DNA of 7,400 bases from assembly GCA_050014415.1 (NCBI GenBank), contig JBEKDJ010000239.1, positions 1 through 7,400 on the forward strand, in the 5' to 3' direction. The translations under genes were made by a program, and so were the position numbers. This DNA is from JBEKDJ01 sp050014415 (GTDB taxonomy: Bacteria; Desulfobacterota; BSN033; UBA1163). Below the pieces are notes generated by a model. That model was not told the DNA's origin. It searched no databases and worked only from the letters and a program-made list of their open reading frames with translations. Shown one piece after another: positions 1 through 5,994 of this stretch; the first letter of the stretch is position 1, and every line of letters starts with the position of its first letter.

Positions 1-908
1 CCACCATAGTCTCCACGAGAGTTTTATCGCCCAGACAAGCGGTCCTCTGGGCGGCTTTTTTTAATTTTGTGGCTTTTCTTCTATTTCATACCACTGTGGC
101 GGAAACCATCGGTAAAGGAATGGTTGATATTAGGGCAGTCACTTCAACCGTGATTCTAGCAGGGCTTGGGGGCGCTATTTTATGGAATATGATTACTTGG
201 TATTTTGGGTTGCCGAGTAGTTCTTCTCATGCGCTCATTGGAGGATATGCTGGAGCAGCCATCGTAAAGAGTGGCCTGGGAGTGATTATTGTGAGTGGGT
301 GGTACAAAACGTTGATTTTTATGGTCTTGGCGCCTACGATTGGTTTATGTTTAGGTTTCTTGTTGAAGATCATTACCATGTGGATCATCTATAGACGAAG
401 GCCGGTGGCTGTGAATCGGTGGTCTCGCGTTTTGCAGCTTTTTTCTGCGGCTCTTTATAGTCTCGGCCACGGTGGCAACGACGCACAAAAAACCATGGGC
501 ATCATCGCCAGTCTTCTTTTTGCGGGGGGCTTAATCCACGAATTTAGAATACCTCTCTGGGTTGTTCTGAGCGCACACGCCGCTATTGGATTGGGCACCT
601 TGAGTGGGGGTTGGCGGATTGTTAGAACAATGGGTCAGAAAATCACGAAATTAGAACCGATTGATGGTGTTTGTGCTGAGACTTCCGCTGCTTTTAGCAT
701 TTTCTTAGCCACCCATCTAGGTATCCCGGTGAGTACGACCCATGTGATCACGGGCGCTATATCGGGCGTGGGTTCTGCCATTCGCTTCTCTGCGGTACGC
801 TGGGGTGTGACGGTTCGTATCGTGTGGGCCTGGATTTTTACTATTCCGACAGCGGCTTTATTGGCTGGCTTCATCTATTTTTTGTGCGGAATATTCGGCT
901 TAAAATGA
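1..908 (+). CDS. pit: PiT-family inorganic phosphate transporter, C-terminal part (5' end outside window)
   Basis: This is an integral membrane permease that imports inorganic phosphate, probably with a proton or cation. The reading frame is open from base 3 with no stop to the left edge, and the first residues (TIVSTRVLSPRQAVLWAAFF) already match the family, so the GTG at 69 is internal and the true start lies upstream. About 301 codons are present. PiT proteins are two inverted homologous halves. The second-half signature GHGGNDAQ is at about 465-488; its partner GANDxAN should be just outside the window. The paired motifs GLPSSSSHALIGG (about 207-245) and GIPVSTTHVITGA (about 720-758) show the internal duplication directly. 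Multiple hydrophobic segments span the rest, and it ends in FGLK before TGA. phoU follows 105 bases downstream on the same strand. Family assignment is very sure; the coupling ion is inferred. Confidence 0.95.
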   Translation, partial: TIVSTRVLSPRQAVLWAAFFNFVAFLLFHTTVAETIGKGMVDIRAVTSTVILAGLGGAILWNMITWYFGLPSSSSHALIGGYAGAAIVKSGLGVIIVSGWYKTLIFMVLAPTIGLCLGFLLKIITMWIIYRRRPVAVNRWSRVLQLFSAALYSLGHGGNDAQKTMGIIASLLFAGGLIHEFRIPLWVVLSAHAAIGLGTLSGGWRIVRTMGQKITKLEPIDGVCAETSAAFSIFLATHLGIPVSTTHVITGAISGVGSAIRFSAVRWGVTVRIVWAWIFTIPTAALLAGFIYFLCGIFGLK

Positions 909-909
909 C

Positions 910-921
910 AGAGAATTCTCT
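910..921. repeat. Perfect 12-bp palindrome between pit and phoU
   Basis: AGAGAATTCTCT reads the same on both strands and begins two bases after the pit stop codon. It could be a small operator or nothing. It does not match the direct-repeat Pho box known for PhoB, and there is no T-run after it, so it is not a terminator. Confidence 0.3.
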
Positions 922-997
922 AATTGGATTCATGATTGCAGCGAGAGTAATACACACTTATATTTGATCTACAAAACGCCAACGCAGGTGAAACAGT

Positions 998-1005
998 GGG
1001 GGAGG
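998..1005 (+). promoter_or_regulatory. Ribosome binding site deciding the phoU start
   Basis: GGGGGAGG lies 8 bases before the ATG at 1014. It overlaps the alternative GTG at 996, which has no purine-rich site of its own, so translation should begin at 1014. Confidence 0.75.
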
Positions 1006-1013
1006 CAACCAAC

Positions 1014-1682
1014 ATGGAAACAAGGACGACTTTTCACAAACAGTTGCGCGAGGTCGAAGAGGATGTACTGACTATGGGCGACCTGGTGACGAAAGCCATA
1101 GACCGCTCGATTGAAGCATTGCAGAAACGGGATTTGACTCTGGCGCACCAAATCATTGCTGATGACGCCAAGATTAATGAGCAACGGTTCAGCATCGAAG
1201 ACAAGTGCATTGGGCTCATTGCCACCCAGCAGCCGATGGCGAGTGATTTGCGTATCATCGTGGCTGTTCTCAGCATCATAACGGAGCTCGAACGAATCGG
1301 TGACTACGCGGAAGGAATTGCCAAGATAGTAGTCATGATCGGCGATGAGGCGCCCTTAAAGCCGCTGATTGATATCCCGCGGATGGGGGAGATTACTCTC
1401 GAAATGATCAATACCTGTCTCCGGTCTTTTGTCAGCCGTGATGTGGAATTGGCGATGAAGGTCGTCAGTCTAGATAGTGTGGTAGACGGTCTCTATGACC
1501 AGGTCTTTCGGGAGCTGCTCACCTTCATGATGGTTGACCCCAAGACAACCAACCGTGCCACCCGCCTCATATGGGTAGCCCACAACCTCGAGCGTGCTGC
1601 TGACCGGGCCACTAATATCAGCGAGCGCGTGGTCTTCACGGTAACGGGAAAGATGGAGGAAATAGGGGCTTCGAAGTACTAG
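1014..1682 (+). CDS. phoU: Phosphate signalling / transport regulator PhoU
   Basis: PhoU is a cytoplasmic protein made of two three-helix bundles. It restrains phosphate uptake and signals phosphate sufficiency, in well-studied bacteria through the PstSCAB transporter and the PhoR kinase. The protein has 222 residues, close to the usual 220-240. Two halves are visible, each with the metal-binding E-x3-D motif: ELERIGDYAEGIAKI (residues 91-105, E93 and D97) and NLERAADRATNI (191-202, E193 and D197). The N-terminus FHKQLREVEEDVLTMGDLV is typical. The start is set at ATG 1014 because GGGGGAGG lies 8 bases before it; the in-frame GTG at 996 would add six atypical residues. It follows a PiT permease rather than pstB, so it may tune that permease or act with a pst system elsewhere. 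The second motif has Ala-Ala where Ile-Ala is common, a mild change. Identity is very sure; the partner is inferred. Confidence 0.95.
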   Translation: METRTTFHKQLREVEEDVLTMGDLVTKAIDRSIEALQKRDLTLAHQIIADDAKINEQRFSIEDKCIGLIATQQPMASDLRIIVAVLSIITELERIGDYAEGIAKIVVMIGDEAPLKPLIDIPRMGEITLEMINTCLRSFVSRDVELAMKVVSLDSVVDGLYDQVFRELLTFMMVDPKTTNRATRLIWVAHNLERAADRATNISERVVFTVTGKMEEIGASKY

Positions 1683-1685
1683 CAT

Positions 1686-1712
1686 GAGTCAGAAATGGCT
1701 CGGCCTTTTTTT
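1686..1712 (+). terminator. Weak intrinsic terminator candidate after phoU
   Basis: GAGTC (1686-1690) pairs with GGCTC (1697-1701), with one G-U pair and a 6-base loop. After four bases comes a run of seven T (1706-1712). The stem is short, but the T-run and the place just after the phoU stop fit transcript termination between the phosphate genes and lemA. Confidence 0.4.
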
Positions 1713-1795
1713 GCACGTTTCTTTTGATAATCGTTAACTACCAGAGCTATCTTCGGATGAATGCGAGTGGGTGTACTCGTTAAACAAGAGGTAAA

Positions 1796-1824
1796 TTGAC
1801 AGTGTCTGTCAGGTCAAGTATTGT
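1796..1824 (+). promoter_or_regulatory. Sigma70-like promoter candidate P1 for lemA
   Basis: A perfect -35 box TTGACA (1796-1801) is followed after 17 bases by TATTGT (1819-1824), 4 of 6 matches to the -10 consensus. It lies in the 302-base gap between phoU and lemA and points toward lemA. The leader would be about 150 bases. This is matched by eye to the E. coli consensus only. Confidence 0.4.
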
Positions 1825-1876
1825 TCACGCCAGATCAAGCAATCTTCTTGCCTTTTCCACTTTCGCGCTCGCAAAC

Positions 1877-1905
1877 TTGAAACGAAGCGCTTGTTGCATT
1901 ATGAT
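1877..1905 (+). promoter_or_regulatory. Sigma70-like promoter candidate P2 for lemA
   Basis: TTGAAA (1877-1882), a 17-base spacer and TATGAT (1900-1905) give 5 of 6 matches in each box. Transcription would begin near 1912, leaving a leader of about 73 bases that starts just before the hairpin at 1924. It is the better placed of the two candidates. Confidence 0.5.
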
Positions 1906-1923
1906 AGATTCCAACATGTTTAA

Positions 1924-1981
1924 CAGAGGAAAACCTGATCACACCCTTCCTCTGAGCTTCCCAAATCTGAATCAGGAGGAA
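1924..1981 (+). promoter_or_regulatory. lemA leader with competing stem-loops at the ribosome binding site
   Basis: CAGAGGAA (1924-1931) pairs perfectly with TTCCTCTG (1947-1954) across a 15-base loop. The same TTCCTC (1947-1952) can instead pair with GAGGAA (1976-1981), which is part of the lemA ribosome binding site AGGAGGA (1974-1980). A third pairing, CCTGAT (1934-1939) with ATCAGG (1971-1976), also covers the front of the site. The pairings exclude one another, as in an on/off translational switch. The arms are short and purine-rich, so chance is possible. Confidence 0.3.
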
Positions 1982-1984
1982 AAG

Positions 1985-2578
1985 ATGAGAAAAGGATCGT
2001 TCTTCATCAAGTTGGTTTTGTCCGCTTCTATCCTAACTGCACTCTCCGGTTGCGGTTATAACACGATGCAGAGAAATGAGGAGGCGGTTAAGGCAGCATG
2101 GGGGGATGTTGAAGCAGCCTATCAGAGAAGAAATGACCTCATCCCCAATCTCGTCGAGGTCGTAAAGGCCTATGCCAAGCATGAAAGGGAAACCCTTACC
2201 GCCGTCACGGAGGCAAGGGCGAAGGTTGGGGCGATGCAGGTGCCCAAGAATATTACGGATGATCCCAAGGCCTTCTCACAATTCCAGGAGGCCCAGGCCG
2301 GGATGACCAGCGCCCTTTCGCGACTGATGGTCGTCGTCGAGCGCTATCCTGAACTCAAGGCAAACCAGAATTTTCAGGACCTTCAGCACCAATTGGAAGG
2401 AACGGAGAACAGGATCAATGTTGCGCGGACCCGCTATAATAAGGCGGTCGAAATCTTCAATAGCTCCATCCGGATATTCCCGAACAGCCTGACCAACAGT
2501 TTCCTGCTCCATCTAACTCTAAAAGAGCCCTTTAAGGCCGAGCCCGGTGCTGAAAAAGCCCCCCAGGTGAAGTTCTGA
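1985..2578 (+). CDS. lemA: LemA family lipoprotein
   Basis: LemA proteins are helical, membrane-anchored proteins with most of the chain outside the cytoplasm. Their molecular job is not settled. This one has 197 residues. An N-terminal signal (positive MRK, hydrophobic 5-20) ends in the lipobox LSGC, so Cys23 should be lipidated; many relatives instead have a plain transmembrane anchor with an N-out end. The conserved core is clear: RRNDLIPNLVEVVKAYAKHE (48-67), then YPELKANQNFQDLQ (121-134) and LEGTENRINVARTRYN (137-152). The family ending is seen at FPNSL (165-169) and GAEKAPQVKF (188-197), with a slightly altered segment between. The start is ATG 1985 with AGGAGGA 4 bases ahead; the frame is open further upstream to 1796 but that part looks non-coding. 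It leads a set with two TPM-domain proteins, the usual LemA company. Confidence 0.93.
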   Translation: MRKGSFFIKLVLSASILTALSGCGYNTMQRNEEAVKAAWGDVEAAYQRRNDLIPNLVEVVKAYAKHERETLTAVTEARAKVGAMQVPKNITDDPKAFSQFQEAQAGMTSALSRLMVVVERYPELKANQNFQDLQHQLEGTENRINVARTRYNKAVEIFNSSIRIFPNSLTNSFLLHLTLKEPFKAEPGAEKAPQVKF

Positions 2579-2586
2579 AAATAGAA

Positions 2587-2635
2587 GGTTAAGGCTGAGG
2601 TTAAGGTTAAGAATGGGAGTAAAACCAAACCTTAA
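2587..2635. repeat. GGTTAAG short repeats with an inverted copy
   Basis: GGTTAAG occurs at 2587-2593, 2599-2605 and 2605-2611, just after the lemA stop. TTAAGGTT (2601-2608) is answered by its complement AACCTTAA (2628-2635) across a 19-base loop. No T-run follows, so it is not a plain terminator. It could be a small slippage repeat or an mRNA-stabilising fold. Confidence 0.4.
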
Positions 2636-2699
2636 GTGGCAAGACAAAATTCTCAGAATTAACCGTGCAAAGATCTATAGAAAACAGAGATGGGACGAC

Positions 2700-2737
2700 A
2701 GGGGGATGGGGAGCAAAGGAAAAGAATTCATCCCCCT
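2700..2737 (+). repeat. Stem-loop in the lemA-TPM gap
   Basis: AGGGGGATG (2700-2708) pairs perfectly with CATCCCCCT (2729-2737), a GC-rich 9-bp stem with a 20-base loop. Only three T follow, so it is a poor intrinsic terminator. It sits 40 bases before the TPM start and could lower read-through from lemA, mark an mRNA processing site, or influence translation of the next gene. Confidence 0.45.
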
Positions 2738-2777
2738 TTGAAAGAGCTGTGGAGAAATTTAGAGGCGAAATTCTGAA

Positions 2778-3668
2778 ATGAAGAAATGGTTGTTCATTTT
2801 GACCTTTTTTCTTATGTTCCCGTCTTTCGCTGCTTACGGCCTTGATGTGCCAAGGCTCCAGGGCTATGTCAACGACTATGCCGGCATGATCAGTCTTCAA
2901 ACGAAGTCAAAGATTGAGGAGGAGTTAAGGGCCTTTGAACAGTCGGACTCAACCCAGATCGTTATTCTTACCATCCCATCTCTCGAAGGAGAAGATATTA
3001 GGGGATTCGGTATCAAAGTGGGAGATACGTGGAAGATCGGGCAGAAGGGTAAAGACAATGGAGCCATCCTCATCGTCTCCAAACAGGAGAGAAAGATCGG
3101 GATCGAAGCCGGCTATGGCCTTGAAGGGAAGCTGACGGATTTGATGTCGGGAAGGATTATCGACGGGGTTATTAAACCAAGATTTAAAGAAGGTGATTTT
3201 GATGGAGGATTCATTGCCGGCGTCTCTGCATTAATCGCCGCAACACGGGGCGAGTTCAAGGCTGAAGAAAGGCCGGTTTACAGGAGACAGAGAGGCGTTC
3301 CTCCTTTTCTGACCCTCTTTATTTTTCTGGGTGTGTTCACGCTTATCCTGGGGAGTATATCTCGTGTTTTAGGCGGAATCACTGGTGCCATTGGGCTCCC
3401 TGCTCTTGTCTATCTCGCCATCCTCCCCGTTGGGGTCATCGTCATAGTTTTGTTGGCCTTGGTTGGTTTTGGTACAGGTCTCTTTCTCCCCCGTCTCTTT
3501 TCTCCAGGCGGTTCTCGAAGGGGTGGGAGTCATCACCGTGGCGGTGGGTTTTTCTCTGGACCGGGGACAGGTGGTTTCTTCTCCGGAGGGGGCGGCTTTG
3601 GCGGTGGTGGCGGCTTCAGTGGTGGAGGCGGCTCATTCGGTGGAGGAGGGGCTTCAGGAGGTTGGTGA
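2778..3668 (+). CDS. TPM-domain (YgcG-like) membrane protein with Gly-rich tail
   Basis: The TPM domain (TLP18.3/Psb32/MOLO-1) lies outside the cytoplasm in most bacterial members. Plant relatives have reported phosphatase activity and a role in photosystem II repair; the bacterial role is unclear. The protein has 296 residues. A signal peptide covers about 1-21 (KKWLFILTFFLMF core, likely cut near AAYG). The TPM domain covers about 24-158, with VNDYAGMIS, GKDNGAILIV, RKIGIEAGYGLEGKLTD and IIDGVIKPRFKEGDF all typical. Hydrophobic segments lie at about 176-194 and 205-238, and a tail of Gly, Ser and Phe (244-296) ends in GASGGW, the usual family ending. AGAGGCG lies about 11 bases before the ATG, a weak site. 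It follows lemA by 199 bases and overlaps the next gene by one base. The domain call is very sure; the biochemical role is unknown. Confidence 0.92.
   Translation: MKKWLFILTFFLMFPSFAAYGLDVPRLQGYVNDYAGMISLQTKSKIEEELRAFEQSDSTQIVILTIPSLEGEDIRGFGIKVGDTWKIGQKGKDNGAILIVSKQERKIGIEAGYGLEGKLTDLMSGRIIDGVIKPRFKEGDFDGGFIAGVSALIAATRGEFKAEERPVYRRQRGVPPFLTLFIFLGVFTLILGSISRVLGGITGAIGLPALVYLAILPVGVIVIVLLALVGFGTGLFLPRLFSPGGSRRGGSHHRGGGFFSGPGTGGFFSGGGGFGGGGGFSGGGGSFGGGGASGGW
3656..3661 (+). promoter_or_regulatory. Ribosome binding site deciding the second TPM start
   Basis: AGGAGG lies 6 bases before ATG 3668. The in-frame TTG 3662 and GTG 3665 are too close to it to be used. The site lies inside the end of the upstream TPM gene, consistent with coupled translation. 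Confidence 0.7.
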
Positions 3669-4312
3669 TGCGAGGACATCCGAAATCGGAAAGATTCTTT
3701 ACTGCAGAAGAAAAAGAGAGGCTGAAGGCAACCACCCACGAGGTCGAATTCGAGACGATTGGCGAAATTGTTGTCATGGTCGTTGACCACAGCGATCACT
3801 ACATGGAAGCAGAGGTTCTCGGCAGTGTCCTTCTCGGAAGCCTCTTGTCGTTGATTTTGTCCGTTCTCTTTTTTCACTCCTCTATCTGGTCTTATATTCC
3901 CCTGAGCTTCATATTCTTTTTCCCATGCTGGTTCCTGTTTATAAAAGTGGAAGTTTTGAAAAGACTCTTTATCGGAAACAGAAGAAAAGAAGAAGCAGTC
4001 AGGCTGAGGGCTGAGAGGGCTTTTTTTGAGAGAGGACTTTACAGGACAAAGAAAAATACAGGCGTTCTTTTTTTCCTCTCCCTCCTCGAAAGAAAAGTCT
4101 GGGTTCTTGCAGATAAAGGCATTTACGAGAAGATGGATCAGGAAACCCTGAACCGTTTTGCGAATGAGGTTTCAAGAGCAATCAAAGAGAGCCGGGCCTG
4201 CGATGCTCTCACCCAGGCCATCCGTGAAATAGGGGTTTTACTTTCCCAGCATTTTCCCATTACCTCCGATGACACTGATGAATTACCCGATGAGGTGATG
4301 ACGGAAGAATGA
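3668..4312 (+). CDS. Second TPM-domain membrane protein
   Basis: The protein has 214 residues and belongs to the TPM-domain superfamily, but with a different layout from its neighbour: no signal peptide and no Gly-rich tail. Residues 8-45 (RFFTAEEKERLKATTHEVEF, then IGEIVVMVVDHSDHY) form the first part of the domain. Two hydrophobic helices follow (about 51-68 and 75-93). The chain then resumes with a basic stretch (98-118), GLYRTKKNTGVLFFLSLLER (123-142) and KVWVLADKGIYEKM (143-156). The domain thus appears split by a membrane hairpin, so most of the chain is probably cytoplasmic. The tail is acidic (200-214). ATG 3668 shares its A with the TGA of the preceding gene, which points to translational coupling and a stable stoichiometry or joint function. 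Family assignment is fairly sure; the function is unknown. Confidence 0.85.
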   Translation: MRGHPKSERFFTAEEKERLKATTHEVEFETIGEIVVMVVDHSDHYMEAEVLGSVLLGSLLSLILSVLFFHSSIWSYIPLSFIFFFPCWFLFIKVEVLKRLFIGNRRKEEAVRLRAERAFFERGLYRTKKNTGVLFFLSLLERKVWVLADKGIYEKMDQETLNRFANEVSRAIKESRACDALTQAIREIGVLLSQHFPITSDDTDELPDEVMTEE

Positions 4313-4513
4313 CTCGTTAGACCCCAGTACTAAGCCCCTTTTCCCAAGAAAGTACATTTCCTTATCTCAAGAAATACACAAATCACCCTATTTACTCTGG
4401 AGACCTCGATTTGTTAGCTTCTTTGAAAGAGCTTTTCTTCTGCGAAAAAGAGGGTAAATTGCAATGGCAGCCCTTGGCGTAGGGGTGAAGCGCGTCAAGA
4501 GGAGGGGATTTTC
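4313..4513. other. Gap between the TPM gene and lpd; no gene seen
   Basis: These 201 bases hold only the lpd ribosome binding site near their right end. I find no convincing sigma70 promoter, no terminator with a T-run and no small reading frame with family-like sequence. TTGAAA at 4423-4428 has no -10 partner at proper spacing. lpd must still be transcribed somehow, by read-through or by a promoter that does not resemble the consensus. Confidence 0.4.
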
Positions 4514-5935
4514 ATGGCAGAGTTGAACCTGGAAACCGAGGTTCTTGTTGTTGGTGCAGGGCCAGGGGGCTATGCGGCCGCATTTCGGGCGGCGGATCTG
4601 GGTATGGAAGTTACCCTGGTAGATATGGAGAAACGGCCGGGTGGTGAGTGCCTGTTTCGCGGGTGTATTCCCTCCAAAACGCTCCTTTATCTGGCCGAGC
4701 TTTTGTTCGACGCTCAGCGCTCCGGAGAGATGGGCGTGAAATTCGATAGACCCCACATCGATCTCGATAGAATACGAGCGTGGAAAGATCAGGTTGTCGA
4801 CAAACTGACCAGTGGCCTTCTAACCCTCACCAAACGACGTAAGGTTCAATTGCTGCAGGGAAGAGCAGTCTTCGAGGGGTCTGATCGCGTACGATTAGAG
4901 GACTCGGAGATCAGCCAGGTCCGGTTTCGGCACGCGATCATTGCTACTGGATCTTACACAATCCCTTTTCGCGACGTTCCCTTTGTGAAGGGGAGCCGTA
5001 TCATGGATTCGGCTGGTGCACTGGAGTTACCCGATATTCCTCGGTCGCTGCTCGTACTGGGCGGGGGTTATATCGGTCTGGAGATGGGTACGTTTTATTC
5101 GGCGTTGGGGAGTCGAGTCACCGTGGTAGTGCGAGGTGACAGACTACTGAGAGGTGCAGATCAAGATCTCACGAGCGTTTTGCTTGCGAGACTGACGGAG
5201 ATTTTTGAGCCCATCCATTACAATACCAAAATCGTGTCCCTCAAAGAGCACAATGAAAGGGTGGATGTCAAATTTGAGGGAGAGGTGGATAAGACCGAGC
5301 AAACCTTTGACAGAGTGCTCGTTGCCATTGGCCGAAAGCCCAATACGGGGAAGATCGGCCTGGAGAAGACAAGGGTGAAGGTGAATGAGCAGGGCTTTGT
5401 GGTCGTGGATGAACAGCGCCGCACCACCGATGAAAAGATCTTTGCCGTTGGGGACGTGGCAGGGGAGCCTCTGCTGGCTCATAAAGCCTTTCGGGAAGGG
5501 AAGGTCGCAGCAGAAGCGATCAAGGGAAAGCCGTCGGCCTTCGATGTTCAGGCCATTCCGGCAGTCGTCTATACAGACCCTCAAGTTGCCTGGGCGGGTT
5601 TAAGGGAAGAACAGGCTCGGAAAGAGAACCATAGCATCAAGGTTGAACGATATCTATGGAAGTTTTCCAGTCGTGCGACCACCATGGGTGTCTCGGATGG
5701 GGTAACCAAAATGATCCTCAATCCTGAAACGGGTCGAATATTGGGGGTAGGAATATGCGGCCGAAACGTAGAGGGGTTGATCTCAGAAGGCACCCTAGCA
5801 ATAGAAATGGGGGCTCTCGCACAAGACCTCGGGCTCACCATTCATCCTCACCCGACCCTTTCAGAAATGATGGGAGAGACAGCAGAACTCTTCACAGGCA
5901 CTGTCACCCATGTTTTGCCGGAAAAACGCATTTAG
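4514..5935 (+). CDS. lpdA: Dihydrolipoyl dehydrogenase (E3), NAD-dependent flavoprotein
   Basis: This cytoplasmic FAD enzyme re-oxidises dihydrolipoyl groups and reduces NAD+, as the E3 part of 2-oxoacid dehydrogenases or the L-protein of glycine cleavage. It has 473 residues, normal for the family. The FAD site GAGPGGYAAAFRAADLG is at 14-30, the redox disulfide GGECLFRGCIPSKTLL at 43-58 (C46, C51), ATG at 144-146, the NAD site GGGYIGLEMG at 183-192, the second FAD contact AVGDVAG at 311-317, and the dimer-interface catalytic pair in HPHPTLSE at 444-451 (H446, E451). All active residues are present. There is no N-terminal lipoyl domain. The start is ATG 4514 with GGAGGGG 6 bases before it. 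No E1, E2 or glycine cleavage gene lies nearby, so the partner complex is unknown. A related disulfide reductase with another substrate is possible, but the CxxxxC and HxHPTxxE motifs favour E3. Confidence 0.93.
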   Translation: MAELNLETEVLVVGAGPGGYAAAFRAADLGMEVTLVDMEKRPGGECLFRGCIPSKTLLYLAELLFDAQRSGEMGVKFDRPHIDLDRIRAWKDQVVDKLTSGLLTLTKRRKVQLLQGRAVFEGSDRVRLEDSEISQVRFRHAIIATGSYTIPFRDVPFVKGSRIMDSAGALELPDIPRSLLVLGGGYIGLEMGTFYSALGSRVTVVVRGDRLLRGADQDLTSVLLARLTEIFEPIHYNTKIVSLKEHNERVDVKFEGEVDKTEQTFDRVLVAIGRKPNTGKIGLEKTRVKVNEQGFVVVDEQRRTTDEKIFAVGDVAGEPLLAHKAFREGKVAAEAIKGKPSAFDVQAIPAVVYTDPQVAWAGLREEQARKENHSIKVERYLWKFSSRATTMGVSDGVTKMILNPETGRILGVGICGRNVEGLISEGTLAIEMGALAQDLGLTIHPHPTLSEMMGETAELFTGTVTHVLPEKRI

Positions 5936-5944
5936 CTCAAACCC

Positions 5945-5980
5945 TGTGGTCGCCTTCTTAGAATGTTTTATGCGACTGCA
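5945..5980 (+). terminator. Hairpin between the convergent genes lpd and the Cys-motif gene
   Basis: TGTGGTCGC (5945-5953) pairs with GCGACTGCA (5972-5980), nine pairs including two G-U pairs, with an 18-base loop. It starts 9 bases after the lpd stop. There is no T-run, so it is at best a 3'-end stabilising or factor-assisted stop signal for lpd. Confidence 0.25.
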
Positions 5981-5994
5981 ACCCAGACCCGTCA

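Noticed and set aside
29..68. GCCCAG...CTGGGC followed by a T-run, looking like an intrinsic terminator
   Set aside because: It lies inside the PiT coding frame, which reads through it with family-like residues (SPRQAVLWAAFF).
69..71. GTG as the start of the phosphate transporter
   Set aside because: The frame is open and family-like back to base 3, so this codon is an internal Val.
1763..1780. CGAGT...ACTCG stem upstream of lemA
   Set aside because: It is only five pairs with no T-run; likely chance.
1796..1984. N-terminal 63-codon extension of LemA
   Set aside because: The sequence is not protein-like, has no ribosome binding site at 1796, and would bury the lipoprotein signal that begins at ATG 1985.
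3463..3786. Overlapping frames across the Gly-rich tail, including a Pro-rich minus-strand frame
   Set aside because: They are shadows of the GGC/GGT/GGA codon repeats in the TPM gene.
4433..4456. CTTTTC / GAAAAAG hairpin before lpd
   Set aside because: It is AT-rich and needs a bulge; too weak to call a terminator or switch.
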